Translations under genes and position numbers: made by a program
In this document: positions 12,501-22,309 of the stretch, piece after piece
Layout: every line of letters starts with the position of its first letter
Position numbering within the stretch: position 1 is the stretch's first letter
The notes under the pieces: generated by a model
Databases searched by the model: none
What the model was told of the DNA's origin: nothing
Seen by the model: only the letters and a program-made list of their open reading frames with translations
NCBI RefSeq assembly: GCF_040954835.1
Contig: NC_090718.1
Coordinates: 14,027,532-14,091,531, forward strand
DNA from: Lepisosteus oculatus
Taxonomy: Eukaryota; Chordata; Actinopteri; Semionotiformes; Lepisosteidae
Direction of reading: 5' to 3'
DNA length: 64,000 nt

Positions 12501-13839
12501 TGAAATTTAATGACCAATAAGTATCACATTTATTAAAAGAGTGAGTAACTTTGTTTCAGATCTGGGGTACCTACAGCACACTCGCTTAAAAAAATATGCT
12601 TGCCCAGATATTGTCCAGTATCATTCCTTCTGAAGAACCAGAGAATGAGATAAATAAGAAGAAACTCCATTGTTTAGGGCTTTCCAATGCTGTTTAATTG
12701 ATTTGTTTTTTCTCCACATCTGTCGCAGGTCAGCCATCTATTGTTATATCCGAGAGGTAAGACTCCAATGTTTTCATTTCTTTGATAATCGATCTGTTAC
12801 ATATATAGGAAGGAGTAAGATGAATTCCAAACTGAAAAGCAGAATGAAGAAAGACATTTCAGCTGTTGGGTCTTCTTCAGGTGTTTTATATGTGACGCAT
12901 ATACAGTTCAGTATATATGTTCTTGCAAGAAGGTCAGGAGCACATTTAGGCAGCCTTTCTCTCACATGCCTTTCAGTTTAATCCTCTCTTAAAAGGATTC
13001 AACTCAAACAGAGGATTTTGACGATACATTGTCAACACCCGTGAGTGGGCAAGCCGTCGTATTTTGGAGACGAGTGAACAATGTACACATTCCTCCTGCC
13101 ACAGGAGGGTGCATTTATTCACAAACCCAGGCCCAAAGAAATCAGCTGCCCTGATCCCTTTAATACGTCTCTGAAATTAAACTGGGTATTTTACAGCAGA
13201 CTTCCTTTTTTATGGTGCTGAGAAAAAGTATGACTGATTCAGCTGATCTGCGGAGCTAACTTCCCTAGTTCACAGACATGTGAGTCCCAGTCCAAGGGGA
13301 CCCTCTGAGTTCCACTGAACCAGATACGACCCTTAAATTTCTCATCTGTTGCAGTAAAACCCACACATACAGCACATCTCACTTCTTGTAGGAATGTAGT
13401 GGGATGCCATGCTGACCTTCACACTCTAAATGTGCCTTTGCCGGGGTTAAAACGGAGTCTGTTACTGTGACCAGACATGATCTTATCCCTTCCTGCCACT
13501 TTTCCTCTGTGCAAAGTGCATAGGAATCCCTTCCCCCTCACACACGCACACATTCGCCACTTCCTTGCATTTGCTCAGTCCACGCTGACTGTGTTTTTCT
13601 CCTGAAATTCAGTACTGTGGCACTCCTACTGCGAAACCCCCTGCAAACCGAGGGCTGCACTTTCACCATCTGCAAACATTCACACAAAGAACTGCAAACT
13701 GCATCTTATCTGTAAAGCAATCTTGTTAAGATACACACATAAAATTCTCACTGCTTCCAAGAAGATAGGAAGGTCAGTGTTTATGCAGTGTCTTAAATTT
13801 GCTGGTACTGCTGATGACTTAATTACCATTGCACATGTG

Positions 13840-13883
<44 letters not shown>

Positions 13884-16264
13884 TCTTTTAAACACGAGAT
13901 TTCTGTGATCAACATTGAAAACAAATGGCTAATCAGTCACCAATTTAAACCATTTAACAGTCACCACGCTTGCAAGCTCATACTGTATACACACGCTCCT
14001 TAATAGAAGAGATTTTCTGGAAAAGGAACTGAATTCCATGTATGCAAGCTAAGACACATTGCGCAGACCCGCGGCCAGTTTCTAAATCAGAAGATAAAGT
14101 TTGTGTTGGTTTTCTTCACAGAGTGGAAAGTAATGAGGGGATCACTGAAGATCAGTGTAAGGAAGCAGGTAGGACAAGTTATTCTACCTGCATCTTCACA
14201 AGTAACAGTTGAGAAGGGCTTCATATTTAACAGTAATTGCTGACTGAGTAATATGTCTCGTTCTTTCTTAAGCTGAATATGCTATGATATGTAGAAGTCC
14301 AGTCTCAAAAGAAGATGCAACAGGTAAGTAGTTTACTTTGTTCAGTTTAAATTTAATTTTATGAAAATACCTAGATTTAGTCCAGTACTCGTACTAGAAC
14401 CATATTCCTTCAATGCCCTTTTCAACGCTATCACACCCTAATCCCAGCACTGGGCACATGGAGCCTGGTTATGAAACTATGGTTATATCTCTTTCATCAG
14501 ACAAGCCACCTGCCTTTTTATCCCTCTTGTATATTTAGCTGATGCTGTTGTCTAAAGCAACTTACATTTGCATTCATTTAGTCTGCTGGGTATTTTACTG
14601 GAACAGTTCAGGTGAAGTACCTTCCTCCAGGGTACAACAGCAGTTATCTCACCTGCCGTTTGAACCCACAACCTCCCAGCTCCGATTCCAGGGCCCTGAC
14701 AACCGTGCCACACTGCAGCCCCCCTCAGTCTTGCGTATTGGTAAACACAAGCTCTTCCTGCTGATTGAAAAAGGCAACAGCCTGTACACTGTAAACACGG
14801 CCTGTACAGTTGTTCAACAGTCTTACTGAGGAACGGGATGGGCAAGATGGGTGAGGCTGCCTTTCACAGTTACTTTAATTAAATCTGACTTCCCTCATAA
14901 ACTCCTGCCTGACTGGAGGAAACACTGGTATTGCCAACCCAGAATTCTCTGTGCACTCCAGCGTGTCTCTTCCTGTGTCTTGTGTACTGAAATGCCCAGT
15001 AGGCTCCTCTCTCCGGGGTCAGAGGAGAGCTGGGGTCAGAGGAGAGCTGGGGTCAGAGGAGAGCTGGGGTCAGAGGAGTGCTGGGGTCAGAGGAGAGCTG
15101 GGGACCAGAGGAGAGCTGGGGACCAGAGGAGTGTTGGGGTCAGAGGAGTGTTGGGGTCAGAGGAGAGCTGGGGTCAGAGGAGTGTTGGGGTCAGAGGAGA
15201 TCTCACCACGACTTGTTTCAGTGACTTGAACCTCTGGGGTCTCTTGGGTGCTTCTCAGACAGTCTCAGTGTGAACGAAGTGCCCTACGCTGATATCCTGA
15301 TTTCTGTGCGAGGCACGAGTACGCCTGAGCTGAGGCACATCCCAAGGCTGACCATTGGGGACGGTGGACAGGTAAGAGTCATGTTTCAGACAAGACATAC
15401 GGTAGGACGAAAGACGGATAGGGACTGTTAGAATATGTGAATTAATCCAGCAAGTACTGGCATTGAATTCACTGGTAACATTTCATCCTAATAATCTCAT
15501 GATATTCCTTTGCCCTTCAGAATGCTTAGATTTTCACATGGCAAGAGTAAATTGGAATTTAAAAGCATATTCTGACGATTTTAGCTCATTATCTTCATTT
15601 TTCTTGTCAGGTTCTATTTTGTAAATGTTTTTTTTTACGTCATAACATAAACAGGGGTACATAACACAGCTGCAAGTTACAGAAAAAGTTATATTTAGTA
15701 CACACAGATGCAAGATTAAGTTCTGAGATTAAGTACACTAAGGTACGCACAGCTTTCCATTTCCGATGCTTAGACATAGTTTGGAAATATGCCCTTATGT
15801 CCATTTTAAACTGTTCAAAGGCGGGTCTCTTCCCTGGCCGTTTCATTCAATGCACTGTATTCAGAAGCGAGCAAGTATCATGATTAAATCACGGTGTTTT
15901 GTGGTTTTTTTTTTCCCAATGCGCCCAAAAGAAATAGCATAACATAAATGGAATTCATAAAAGGAAAGTCAAATTTAGAATCTTTATCTAATTTGGCAGA
16001 TCAGTCAAGAATATTTTAACAACAGGATGTTGTGGAGTTTCCGGGCGGCTTTCACAAAAGCCTTTTTATCTGTTCCTTCCTTACCCGTTTCGTGGTGGCG
16101 GACGCTGCCCGCAGGAGTGGGGAGACGAGGAGCCCGCCGGCAGCCCACTGCAGAGCTCGCGCTCCGTGGACAGGCTCCCCGTCCACCATCTGGAGGCCAC
16201 GCGGAAGCTGAGCTCGAGCTCGGAGTACGCTGTCATTATCTACCCGAGCAAGCCTCGCAGCTGA
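7272..16264 (+). CDS. IgSF-2: V-C1-C2 inhibitory receptor with ITIM tail
   Basis: Ten exons with matching phases: 7272-7341, 8751-9092, 9788-10096, 10185-10502, 11376-11483, 12729-12756, 14122-14168, 14273-14323, 15259-15371 and 16115-16264 (511 aa). A second in-frame ATG at 7293 may be the real start. Exon 1 is a signal peptide. D1 (about 24-137) has LDCSYNCS and GYWCK, like CD300/pIgR V domains, with extra cysteines. D2 (about 138-240) is C1-like (FSCVSKGFYPGNVTVKWF), closest to SIRP. D3 (about 241-346) is C2-like (LELLCKAD, GVYWCSV). The transmembrane helix is at about 354-375, followed by RRKWK. The tail has AEYAMI (Tyr410), VPYADI (Tyr434, consensus ITIM) and SEYAVI (Tyr500, ITIM/ITSM-like), expected to bind SHP phosphatases when phosphorylated. 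A Siglec identity is less likely because the usual sialic-acid Arg context is not evident. Confidence 0.85.
8160..8695 (+). mobile_element. SINE3 copy B, near full length
   Basis: A 5S-like head (GAAGCTAAGCAGGTGTGAGC, TACCTGGATGAGAGACC) keeps the pol III internal boxes. The shared body follows and the copy ends in (TTA)n. It inserted in intron 1 of IgSF-2 and stops 55 nt before the D1 exon. Confidence 0.85.
9459..9519. repeat. (AAT)n microsatellite
   Basis: About 20 uninterrupted AAT units. They are the tail of the inverted SINE3 copy C that begins beside it. The long poly-Ile, poly-Tyr and poly-Leu frames here are artefacts of this repeat. Confidence 0.95.
9520..9608 (-). mobile_element. 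SINE3 copy C, 5'-truncated 3' end
   Basis: Reverse complement of the family 3' end (CTGTAAAGCGCTTTGAGTGG, GCGCTATATAAGTGTAAGC), with its tail forming the adjacent AAT array. It lies in intron 2 of IgSF-2. The body stops near 9605. Confidence 0.85.
10577..10838 (-). mobile_element. SINE3 copy D, truncated, inverted
   Basis: Reverse complement of the 3' half of the family (AGCGCTTTACAGGTAATAGG, ATCAGCTCTCAGTGGGGAGG, CGAGAAACACCCTGGG). It lies in intron 4 of IgSF-2, facing copy E about 200 nt away. Confidence 0.85.
11045..11357 (+). mobile_element. SINE3 copy E, 3' half, next to the TM exon
   Basis: Starts at GTGTTTCTCGAAAAGAGTAG and runs to the (ATT)n tail, so the 5S head is missing. The tail ends 18 nt before the transmembrane exon of IgSF-2 (11376), which leaves part of that exon's acceptor tract derived from or next to the element. 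It pairs in inverted orientation with copy D. Confidence 0.85.
11745..11835 (-). mobile_element. LINE 3' end fragment
   Basis: On the minus strand it reads CATCGGTCATGCTAATAAAG, then CACCTTGAATTGAATTGAAT, a typical fish LINE 3' terminus with a GAATT repeat. It lies in intron 5 of IgSF-2. Confidence 0.55.
13840..13881. repeat. (GTT)n microsatellite
   Basis: Fourteen GTT units in intron 6 of IgSF-2. The poly-Gln and poly-Cys frames across it are not genes. Confidence 0.95.
14530..14722 (+). repeat. Interspersed fish repeat fragment
   Basis: The order GCTGATGCTGTTGTCTAAAG, CAACTTACATTTGCATTCAT, 'GTACAACAGCAGT' and 'TTTGAACCCACAACC' is typical of a widespread teleost and holostean repeat. I cannot name the class with certainty. 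It lies in intron 8 of IgSF-2. Confidence 0.45.
15015..15202 (+). repeat. 17/18-nt minisatellite
   Basis: About 11 tandem units of GGGGTCAGAGGAGAGCT with variants (GTGCT, GTGTT, and GGGGACC units of 18 nt). It lies in intron 8 of IgSF-2 and ends 57 nt before the exon coding for the VPYADI ITIM. Open frames across it are repeat artefacts. Confidence 0.95.
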
Positions 16265-16294
16265 CGGACGGACCGGATTCTCAAGAAACAAACT

Positions 16295-16300
16295 AATAAA
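16295..16300 (+). terminator. Candidate poly(A) signal of IgSF-2
   Basis: AATAAA 31 nt after the stop codon. If used, the 3' UTR would be very short. Later signals may be used instead. Confidence 0.45.
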
Positions 16301-17219
16301 ATAACGGCCTGGCGAGATAACACGTATCCTGAATTAATCCCTTAGTACAAGAGCAAACATTATTACCTTAGTACAAGAATCCCTTGTACAAGAGCAAACA
16401 CTATTACCCCCCCAATATGATACATATTGCAGCAGATTATTTTAAATACTAAGTAGTAGGAGCAGAATACCCAGAAAACTATTTAGAGCAAGAGGAAATA
16501 TACCTGATTTTCATCTATAACAGACTGCTAAATGCCACATCAGACACAGATAACGTATTTGACATTTTTGAGAGGAATATGTTTACATTATACGACATGC
16601 CTTGTAATACTGATTCTGGGGAAAAGATTAAATTCGGTGTCCAAACAGTCCAGCGCTGAAAACCATTTCAGCCAGCTCTTGAGTTTCATTTCCTTAGGTA
16701 CCATCTCATTTAAACCTCACGGTGTCCTGGTAAAATTCCTCCCTGGACTTAATTTAGCTTCCCCAAAGTTCCCCCTTAACTACTGTAATTTGGTGAATTA
16801 ATTTCTCACTTCTCAGCCTGATCTGCTGTGCAGGGGGGCTGCTGTCAGCGAGACTGAGGGCTGTACTGTACTTCACCAGTGGATATAAAGTGGATCCCCT
16901 CCCACATACGAAGAGATTAGGGAGAAGACAGAGCAACGTAAGCATTTTGCATTGATTGCCAACACTGTTCCTCAGTTCATCGTCCTCTTCGGAGCTTCTC
17001 GTCATTTTTAAAATTGAATCTACTGTTTGAGTTTGCCTTCGGCAGTTCTGCTGTCAGTATGTACGTGTTCTGACGTGTTTGCTAACGATTCGTTCGTGGA
17101 GCCAAAGATCTCCAAGGATTTTATTTGCCATGACTTGTACTACGGGTCAGGCACAAACCTGTCGGTTGTCAAAGAGGTTTGTTTTAAAGGAAAACCACTT
17201 TTCAGCTGCTAACACAATC

Positions 17220-17540
17220 TACACTTGTCACGCCCAGTACACTTACAGTACAGGGCGCTCTACTTCTCTCCTGTTCCTAGTTCCCTGTGATTATTCATGT
17301 CTCTCTGGTGTGTCTTGTTGTGTAGCCTACAGTATTTACTTTCTGCTTCTGCTCTGCTCCTCGCTCAGCATTGAGGTCCGGATATCCTGAGACCCGCCTA
17401 GCACCGGGTCACACCTGTCCCTGGCCTGAGGACAGGTTTCTATACGGCATTTCCAGAACAGCTGAGCCCGAGCTAACCCCATCTCGCCGCTACGCATAGG
17501 GTCTATTTTCGCTCTCCTGCCTCTCCAGGGTTCGTAAGCG
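17220..17540 (+). mobile_element. Unnamed transposon fragment (shared with 28370-28810)
   Basis: Shares CCCGCCTAGCACC, the following 'CCTGAGG' block and general layout with 28470-28560. This shows that both are copies of one dispersed family. Class not determined. Confidence 0.4.
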
Positions 17541-17759
17541 TCTGATTTGACAGATACACTGTACAGTACACAGTGTACAGTTTGTCCTTTATCTTTCATT
17601 GATTGTAACAATTTACCAAGAATAGAACTCCTCTCAATAGGACAGTATATTGTCAGAAAGTATATCAAGAGTACTTGAAAGTAAGTAGAAAGAAAAAAAG
17701 ATTGAAGAAAAAATAGATTAGTTCTGCTACAGTTACTAATAACAACAACTTTCTTTTGA

Positions 17760-18080
17760 GGGGGTTACTGATAATCAGCTATTTAGATTCCAATACCAGG
17801 AAGCCTTTCCCAGCGCTGTACTGGGGGATCCTAGCTGCAGTGGGCTCCCTCTACCCAGACCTCTCAGACTCCAGACTTCTGGTGACTGTGCCTTTTCTTG
17901 AACTCCAAAGTCAAAACTCACCTTTTTACCAGAACCTGTTTCTGATGGACCTATCTGTAAAGATCTGTATGCTCTTGGTTATTTGTTTTTTATGTTCATT
18001 GTACTTTTTTTTTCTTAAACACTATGTACACCTTTGGGTTTGGAATTGCACTTATTATTATTAGTATTATTATTATAAGA
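17760..18080 (+). mobile_element. Possible retroelement 3' region with (ATT)n tail
   Basis: CTGCAGTGGGCTCCCTCTAC, 'AAAACTCACCTTTTTACC' and a terminal ATTATTATTAG-type tail look like a fish retroelement 3' end. Nothing coding is left. Confidence 0.35.
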
Positions 18081-18596
18081 GTTCTATCTTCTCAGCTTTT
18101 CTGCCGGTTGCTATTGACCGGGGATCTGCCGGGTTCCTCGGGTCCTGCTATTGTCCGATGGTCAGGACTTGGCGGAGTATGTGGGCTGTTCCCATGAGGA
18201 GAGCGATCTTCTGCACCTGAGCCGCACTCGCTTCCAAAATCCGACTCGAGGAGCTCCAAGAGCTCCGACTGGGATCGCACGTGCCTTTGAGTCCCACATG
18301 GGCGATCCCTCCACCTCAAGGTCCTTGCATCTGCTTAATTGTTCGACCTCCTTAAGACAGACATTGGCGTCACCTGGAGCAGCTACATCGATGAGAAAAC
18401 GTCACTTTTTCAGGCTGGTCATCGTACCAGTGATCAGGCGCTGGTAGGCCAAGCTCCTGCAGCACTGACCAGTGCAGGTACAGTAGCTAGTTATTCTGTT
18501 GTGCCGATGGGTATATTCTTTCAGCACTGGCATGGAGCATCCAGCAACAATACAGCTGATATGCTCCTCTTGTTGGTGACACAACCTATTATTATA

Positions 18597-19171
18597 GGTT
18601 ATAGCCATATCACCCTGCAACTCACAACTAACAACCCTCTGAAGCTCAGCAGGTGTGAGCCGGGTCAGTACCTGGATGGGAGACTCCTGGGAAAAACTAA
18701 GGTTGCTGCTGGAAGAGGTGTTAGTGGGGCCAGCAGGGGGAGCTCACCCTGCAGTCCATGTGGGTCCTAATGCCCCAGTATAGTGACAGGGACACTATAC
18801 TGTAAACAGGCGCCGTCCTTCGGATGAGATGTAAAACCAAGGTCCTGACTCTCTGTGGTCATTAAAAATCCCAGTGCATTTATTGAAAAGAGTAGGGGTG
18901 TAACCCCGGCGTCCTGGCCATATTTCCCATTGGCCCTTACCAATCATGGCCTCCTAATAATCCCCATCTATGAACTGGTTTCATCACTCTGCTCTCCTCC
19001 CCACTGATAGCTGGTGTGTGGTGAGCGTTCTGGTGCACTATGGCTGCCGTCGCATCATCCAGGTGGGGGCTGCACACTGCTGGTGGTGCAGGGGATCCCC
19101 ATTACCTGTAAAGCGCTTTGAGTGGAGTGTCCAGAAAGCGCTATATAAGTGTAAGCTATTATTATTATTAT
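18597..19171 (+). mobile_element. SINE3 copy F, full length
   Basis: The most complete copy. The head TATAGCCATATCACCCTGCA matches the 5' end of 5S rRNA, then GAAGCTCAGCAGG and TACCTGGATGGGAGACTCCT (A box and C box of the 5S internal promoter). The body and a GCGCTATATAAGTGTAAGC + (ATT)n tail follow. It lies between IgSF-2 and IgSF-3. Confidence 0.88.
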
Positions 19172-21084
19172 CATCGATCTGCTTTGGTCAGTCCTGTTTT
19201 TCAAGAACTTCCGCACACAGGACTTTTACACAGTCCCTTCAACACTTGTTTATCATTACGCCTGACTAAACAGCTCCTACTTGTTGTCAAGTTGATGACA
19301 GCCAGACGTGTACAGACAGGTGAGAAGATGCATCCGACGCCCACAGTCAGCCCTTTTCTTCCTGCGGAGACACAGCTGGTTACGTTTCAGGCAGCACACC
19401 TGAATGGTACAGGGGTGATACCAATTACCTACCCTGGTATAATATACAAAACATATTCCCCAAATAGAAAACTTGAATGCATGAGCCTATGCCTTAAAAA
19501 GTCGGCAGTCGCAAAACCCAAGAAACAGTTTCTGTCCTGGACCGCGGCTCTATTCATAATGAATAATTTTACAGCAAATAAAAATAAGTTTCAGTTGGCT
19601 CTTTTGTTAGATCTGGTGACTTACTGTATACTCCTCGTGATGCACAAAACAGCACATTTCCATCTTCTGTAAGAGCAGGGACTGCGACCGCCCAGTGTAG
19701 TTTGCTTCCTGTTATTGTCTTGCTTTGCGCTGCGCAGTGAAATTGCCTGCTCTTTTCGCCGGGTGGACTGGATAGCGGGCTGTCGCTGGACGCAAGCCGC
19801 TTAGGAGCATTATTATTTAAGAAAGACACCGAAGGTAAAAAATAGCAACGTTTTTCCATTGAGTTTGCGTTTGATTGTCGTTCCCACAAGGGGCTTTGCG
19901 CGTTAAGAGCAACCGTGATATTTTGTATCCACTTGGGATGAATTATCTGCAGTAGTTCGCAATTACTGTGCTTTGTGTTCCACTGCTGGGGAAAAAAACT
20001 GTAACACGTACTGTAGTTCAGCTTATGTAAGATAGTTACAGTATCCCAAGTCCTTGTTTGTAAATATTCACAGTCGTGGGGCTACTGCAGCGACTCTCTC
20101 CGGGAACATTAATTTTGAACAGCTGTTCCAGTGGACCACAAGACCTTTGTCACAGGATTTATTTTACTATTAGTACAAATCGTTTGAGGGTGGGGTTTAA
20201 TATTTCGTTAACGTAGACATCTGAGTAGCGCCAAGAGGGTTACAGAACGATACAAGATTTAAGTAAAGATGCCGATTAGTTTGGAGAACCGCGGTGAGAG
20301 AGCATTACAAACAGACGAGCTTTTATGGAGTTGTTTTGTTCGGGCGTGGTGTTTCGTGCTCCCGGTACGATGGAACATCTCTTCCCATATAAGTTATTAA
20401 TTCGTTGTTTTGCCCAAACGTGTTGCCTCATACAATGCAGTATGGGTAAACATCTGTAACATTCGCCATTACTCCTGAAGTATTTTTTTCCCCATAAAAT
20501 CTGATTTCCTATATCATCTGTTCCGAGCAGATTCCTGCTTTGCCATTTCACTACTACGTCGGGGATTTTGAGTATCCATTCTTCCCGGATAACGAAAGAT
20601 TGTGAAACTGAGGGCTGCAGGCAGAGGTTTAACGTGTAAAAAGAAGAATCATCGTTATTCTTAATACCAATAACAATATGCCTGTTTGCATGAAGTCGCC
20701 GCACTTTGCTTTTGCCAAGAGGCAGTTAAGCGAATTTAAAATACAAGGTTACCCACTCTCAATTCAATGGTACAACCCCGGCCACCCGATTCGCTGTATA
20801 CTGCGATGTAACCCTGCTGATGACTCATATTGATAGAGATCTAGATAATACATTAAGTCTGATAGATAAATCGGACTATAGGCTTACTTTTGTTCCACTC
20901 TGTACTTTTTTACCTAGCGATGCGTTTTTCACGCAAAACCTTCTATCCCTTTCTCATTCGGGGGCCAAATACCCGAGATGTGTCGGGGTGTGAACAGAGC
21001 CTGAAATTTAAATTGTATGTAGTTCAGTTGGGTAGCTGCGTCAGCATGCGTAGGCTGCAAAGGAACAAGTAATAGGTTTCTTCC

Positions 21085-21140
21085 AGGCTGAAAAGAAACA
21101 CAACGTTTCGGCCGTGGAGCCTTCTCCAGGTGTGAGGGTT
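21085..21140 (+). repeat. Dispersed fish repeat fragment
   Basis: GAAACACAACGTTTCGGCCG, then TGGAGCCTTCTCCAGGTGTG, contains a short internal inverted repeat and resembles a motif I associate with many fish genomes. Boundaries unclear. Confidence 0.4.
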
Positions 21141-22309
21141 TAAATTTCATGTTTTCTTCGCGGTAGCAGCGTGCGAGCGAAGGTGCTGAGGTTGCCGTGC
21201 TGCCCACACGCCATGTCTTCGGGGCGAAACAACATTTCCGCGCTGCGGGTCGGGACTCGTCTCTTTCCCGACACACGAACACGTGTCGAAAATGCAGGCT
21301 CAGTTATTCGGGTCGCTTATACAGGAGCAATTCAAGGTGCTTCTCTCCATGCTTTGATGGTAGTTCTTGGATTGTGTAAACAGACCTTTAATCGCGATTG
21401 CAAATAATTTTCTTCTCTTTGGATACCGTGATTCTAGGGGTGACTCAGGCTTTTCAGAGTTCTCCTTTTGGTGGTTTCGCTGTTGTTACAGATGTGCAAG
21501 GTAAACTTCGCTGTATTTCTCTTAGCCCGTCGTCTCAAAGGGTTTAATGTTTTCAGATTCATCCCTGGCTGTCTTTGTTGCGTTAGTACCTTGTGAACAG
21601 GAGGCAGGAAGAGAAGAGCCTTATTATACAGTAGCTTGGGGGTCGAAATTGCTGCGGTGGTGGTACAGTGTGTGCTGCCGAGTCCTATAATTATTTTAAA
21701 GGTACAGTGTTGTTGTTGTTGTTGTTGTGTATTTCCCCACAAGGTCTAACAGTTCTTGTTTACACCAAACTCAGGCATTACAACATGAGAAAGGAGAAGC
21801 AGCCATTCGGCTGACTTGTTTTGCAGATTTCAATTCAATTCTAAATATTCAATTCGTCCCTGGGGGGGGCAATTTAAATTCAGCCAAGTTGCTAATCACA
21901 TCCCGCCAGTCTTCCACACTGCTGTGCTGCACTGAGCTGTGAGAAACAGCAGCCAGACCCCCACTGGGATATCGAAACTATTCAGCACCATCTCCCCGAG
22001 CTCAGCCTTCTGCACGACAGCGGGCTGCCTGGAAGCTGAACCACAAAGTGAAACAGTTCAGGGGATTTTACAAAACCTTGGTTAGCAGTTTAGCTTGATG
22101 AGTGAAACCTCTGGTCCTTCCTGTTTAATACGTGTTTTTGGCGAACGATGTCGAGCTGCGCTTTGGGTGCTGAGGTTCTGGGGAGTGAGCCTTAACGGGG
22201 CTCTGGGAATCGTTTGAATGCCAACCGTTTGAAGAGCACAACGGAGGAAATGAAAGGAAAGTGTTAATAGGGACCATTAATATCTCTGTTACTGTCTTTC
22301 AGCTCCGTT

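Larger units (their letters stand above)
16265..22309. other. Intergenic, repeat-bearing; no gene recognised
   Basis: Between IgSF-2 and IgSF-3. It contains two unnamed retroelement-like fragments (17220-17540 and 17760-18080), SINE3 copy F and a repeat with CACAACGTTTCGGCCGTGGA near 21100. GC and CpG rise at 19680-19900, which could be promoter-like, but no exon follows that I can support. A 142-codon minus-strand frame (20276-20704) has no family features. Confidence 0.5.

Noticed and set aside
14851-15273. Overlapping 140- and 92-codon frames with repeats such as GQRRAG
   Set aside because: Translations of the 17/18-nt minisatellite in two frames; intronic.
18597-18720. Possible 5S rRNA gene
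   Set aside because: 5S similarity covers only the head, which continues into a SINE body and tail shared by six other copies, so it is a SINE3 insertion.
20276-20704. 142-codon minus-strand frame
   Set aside because: No recognisable domain, start context or splice signals, and composition looks like chance; no supporting neighbour.
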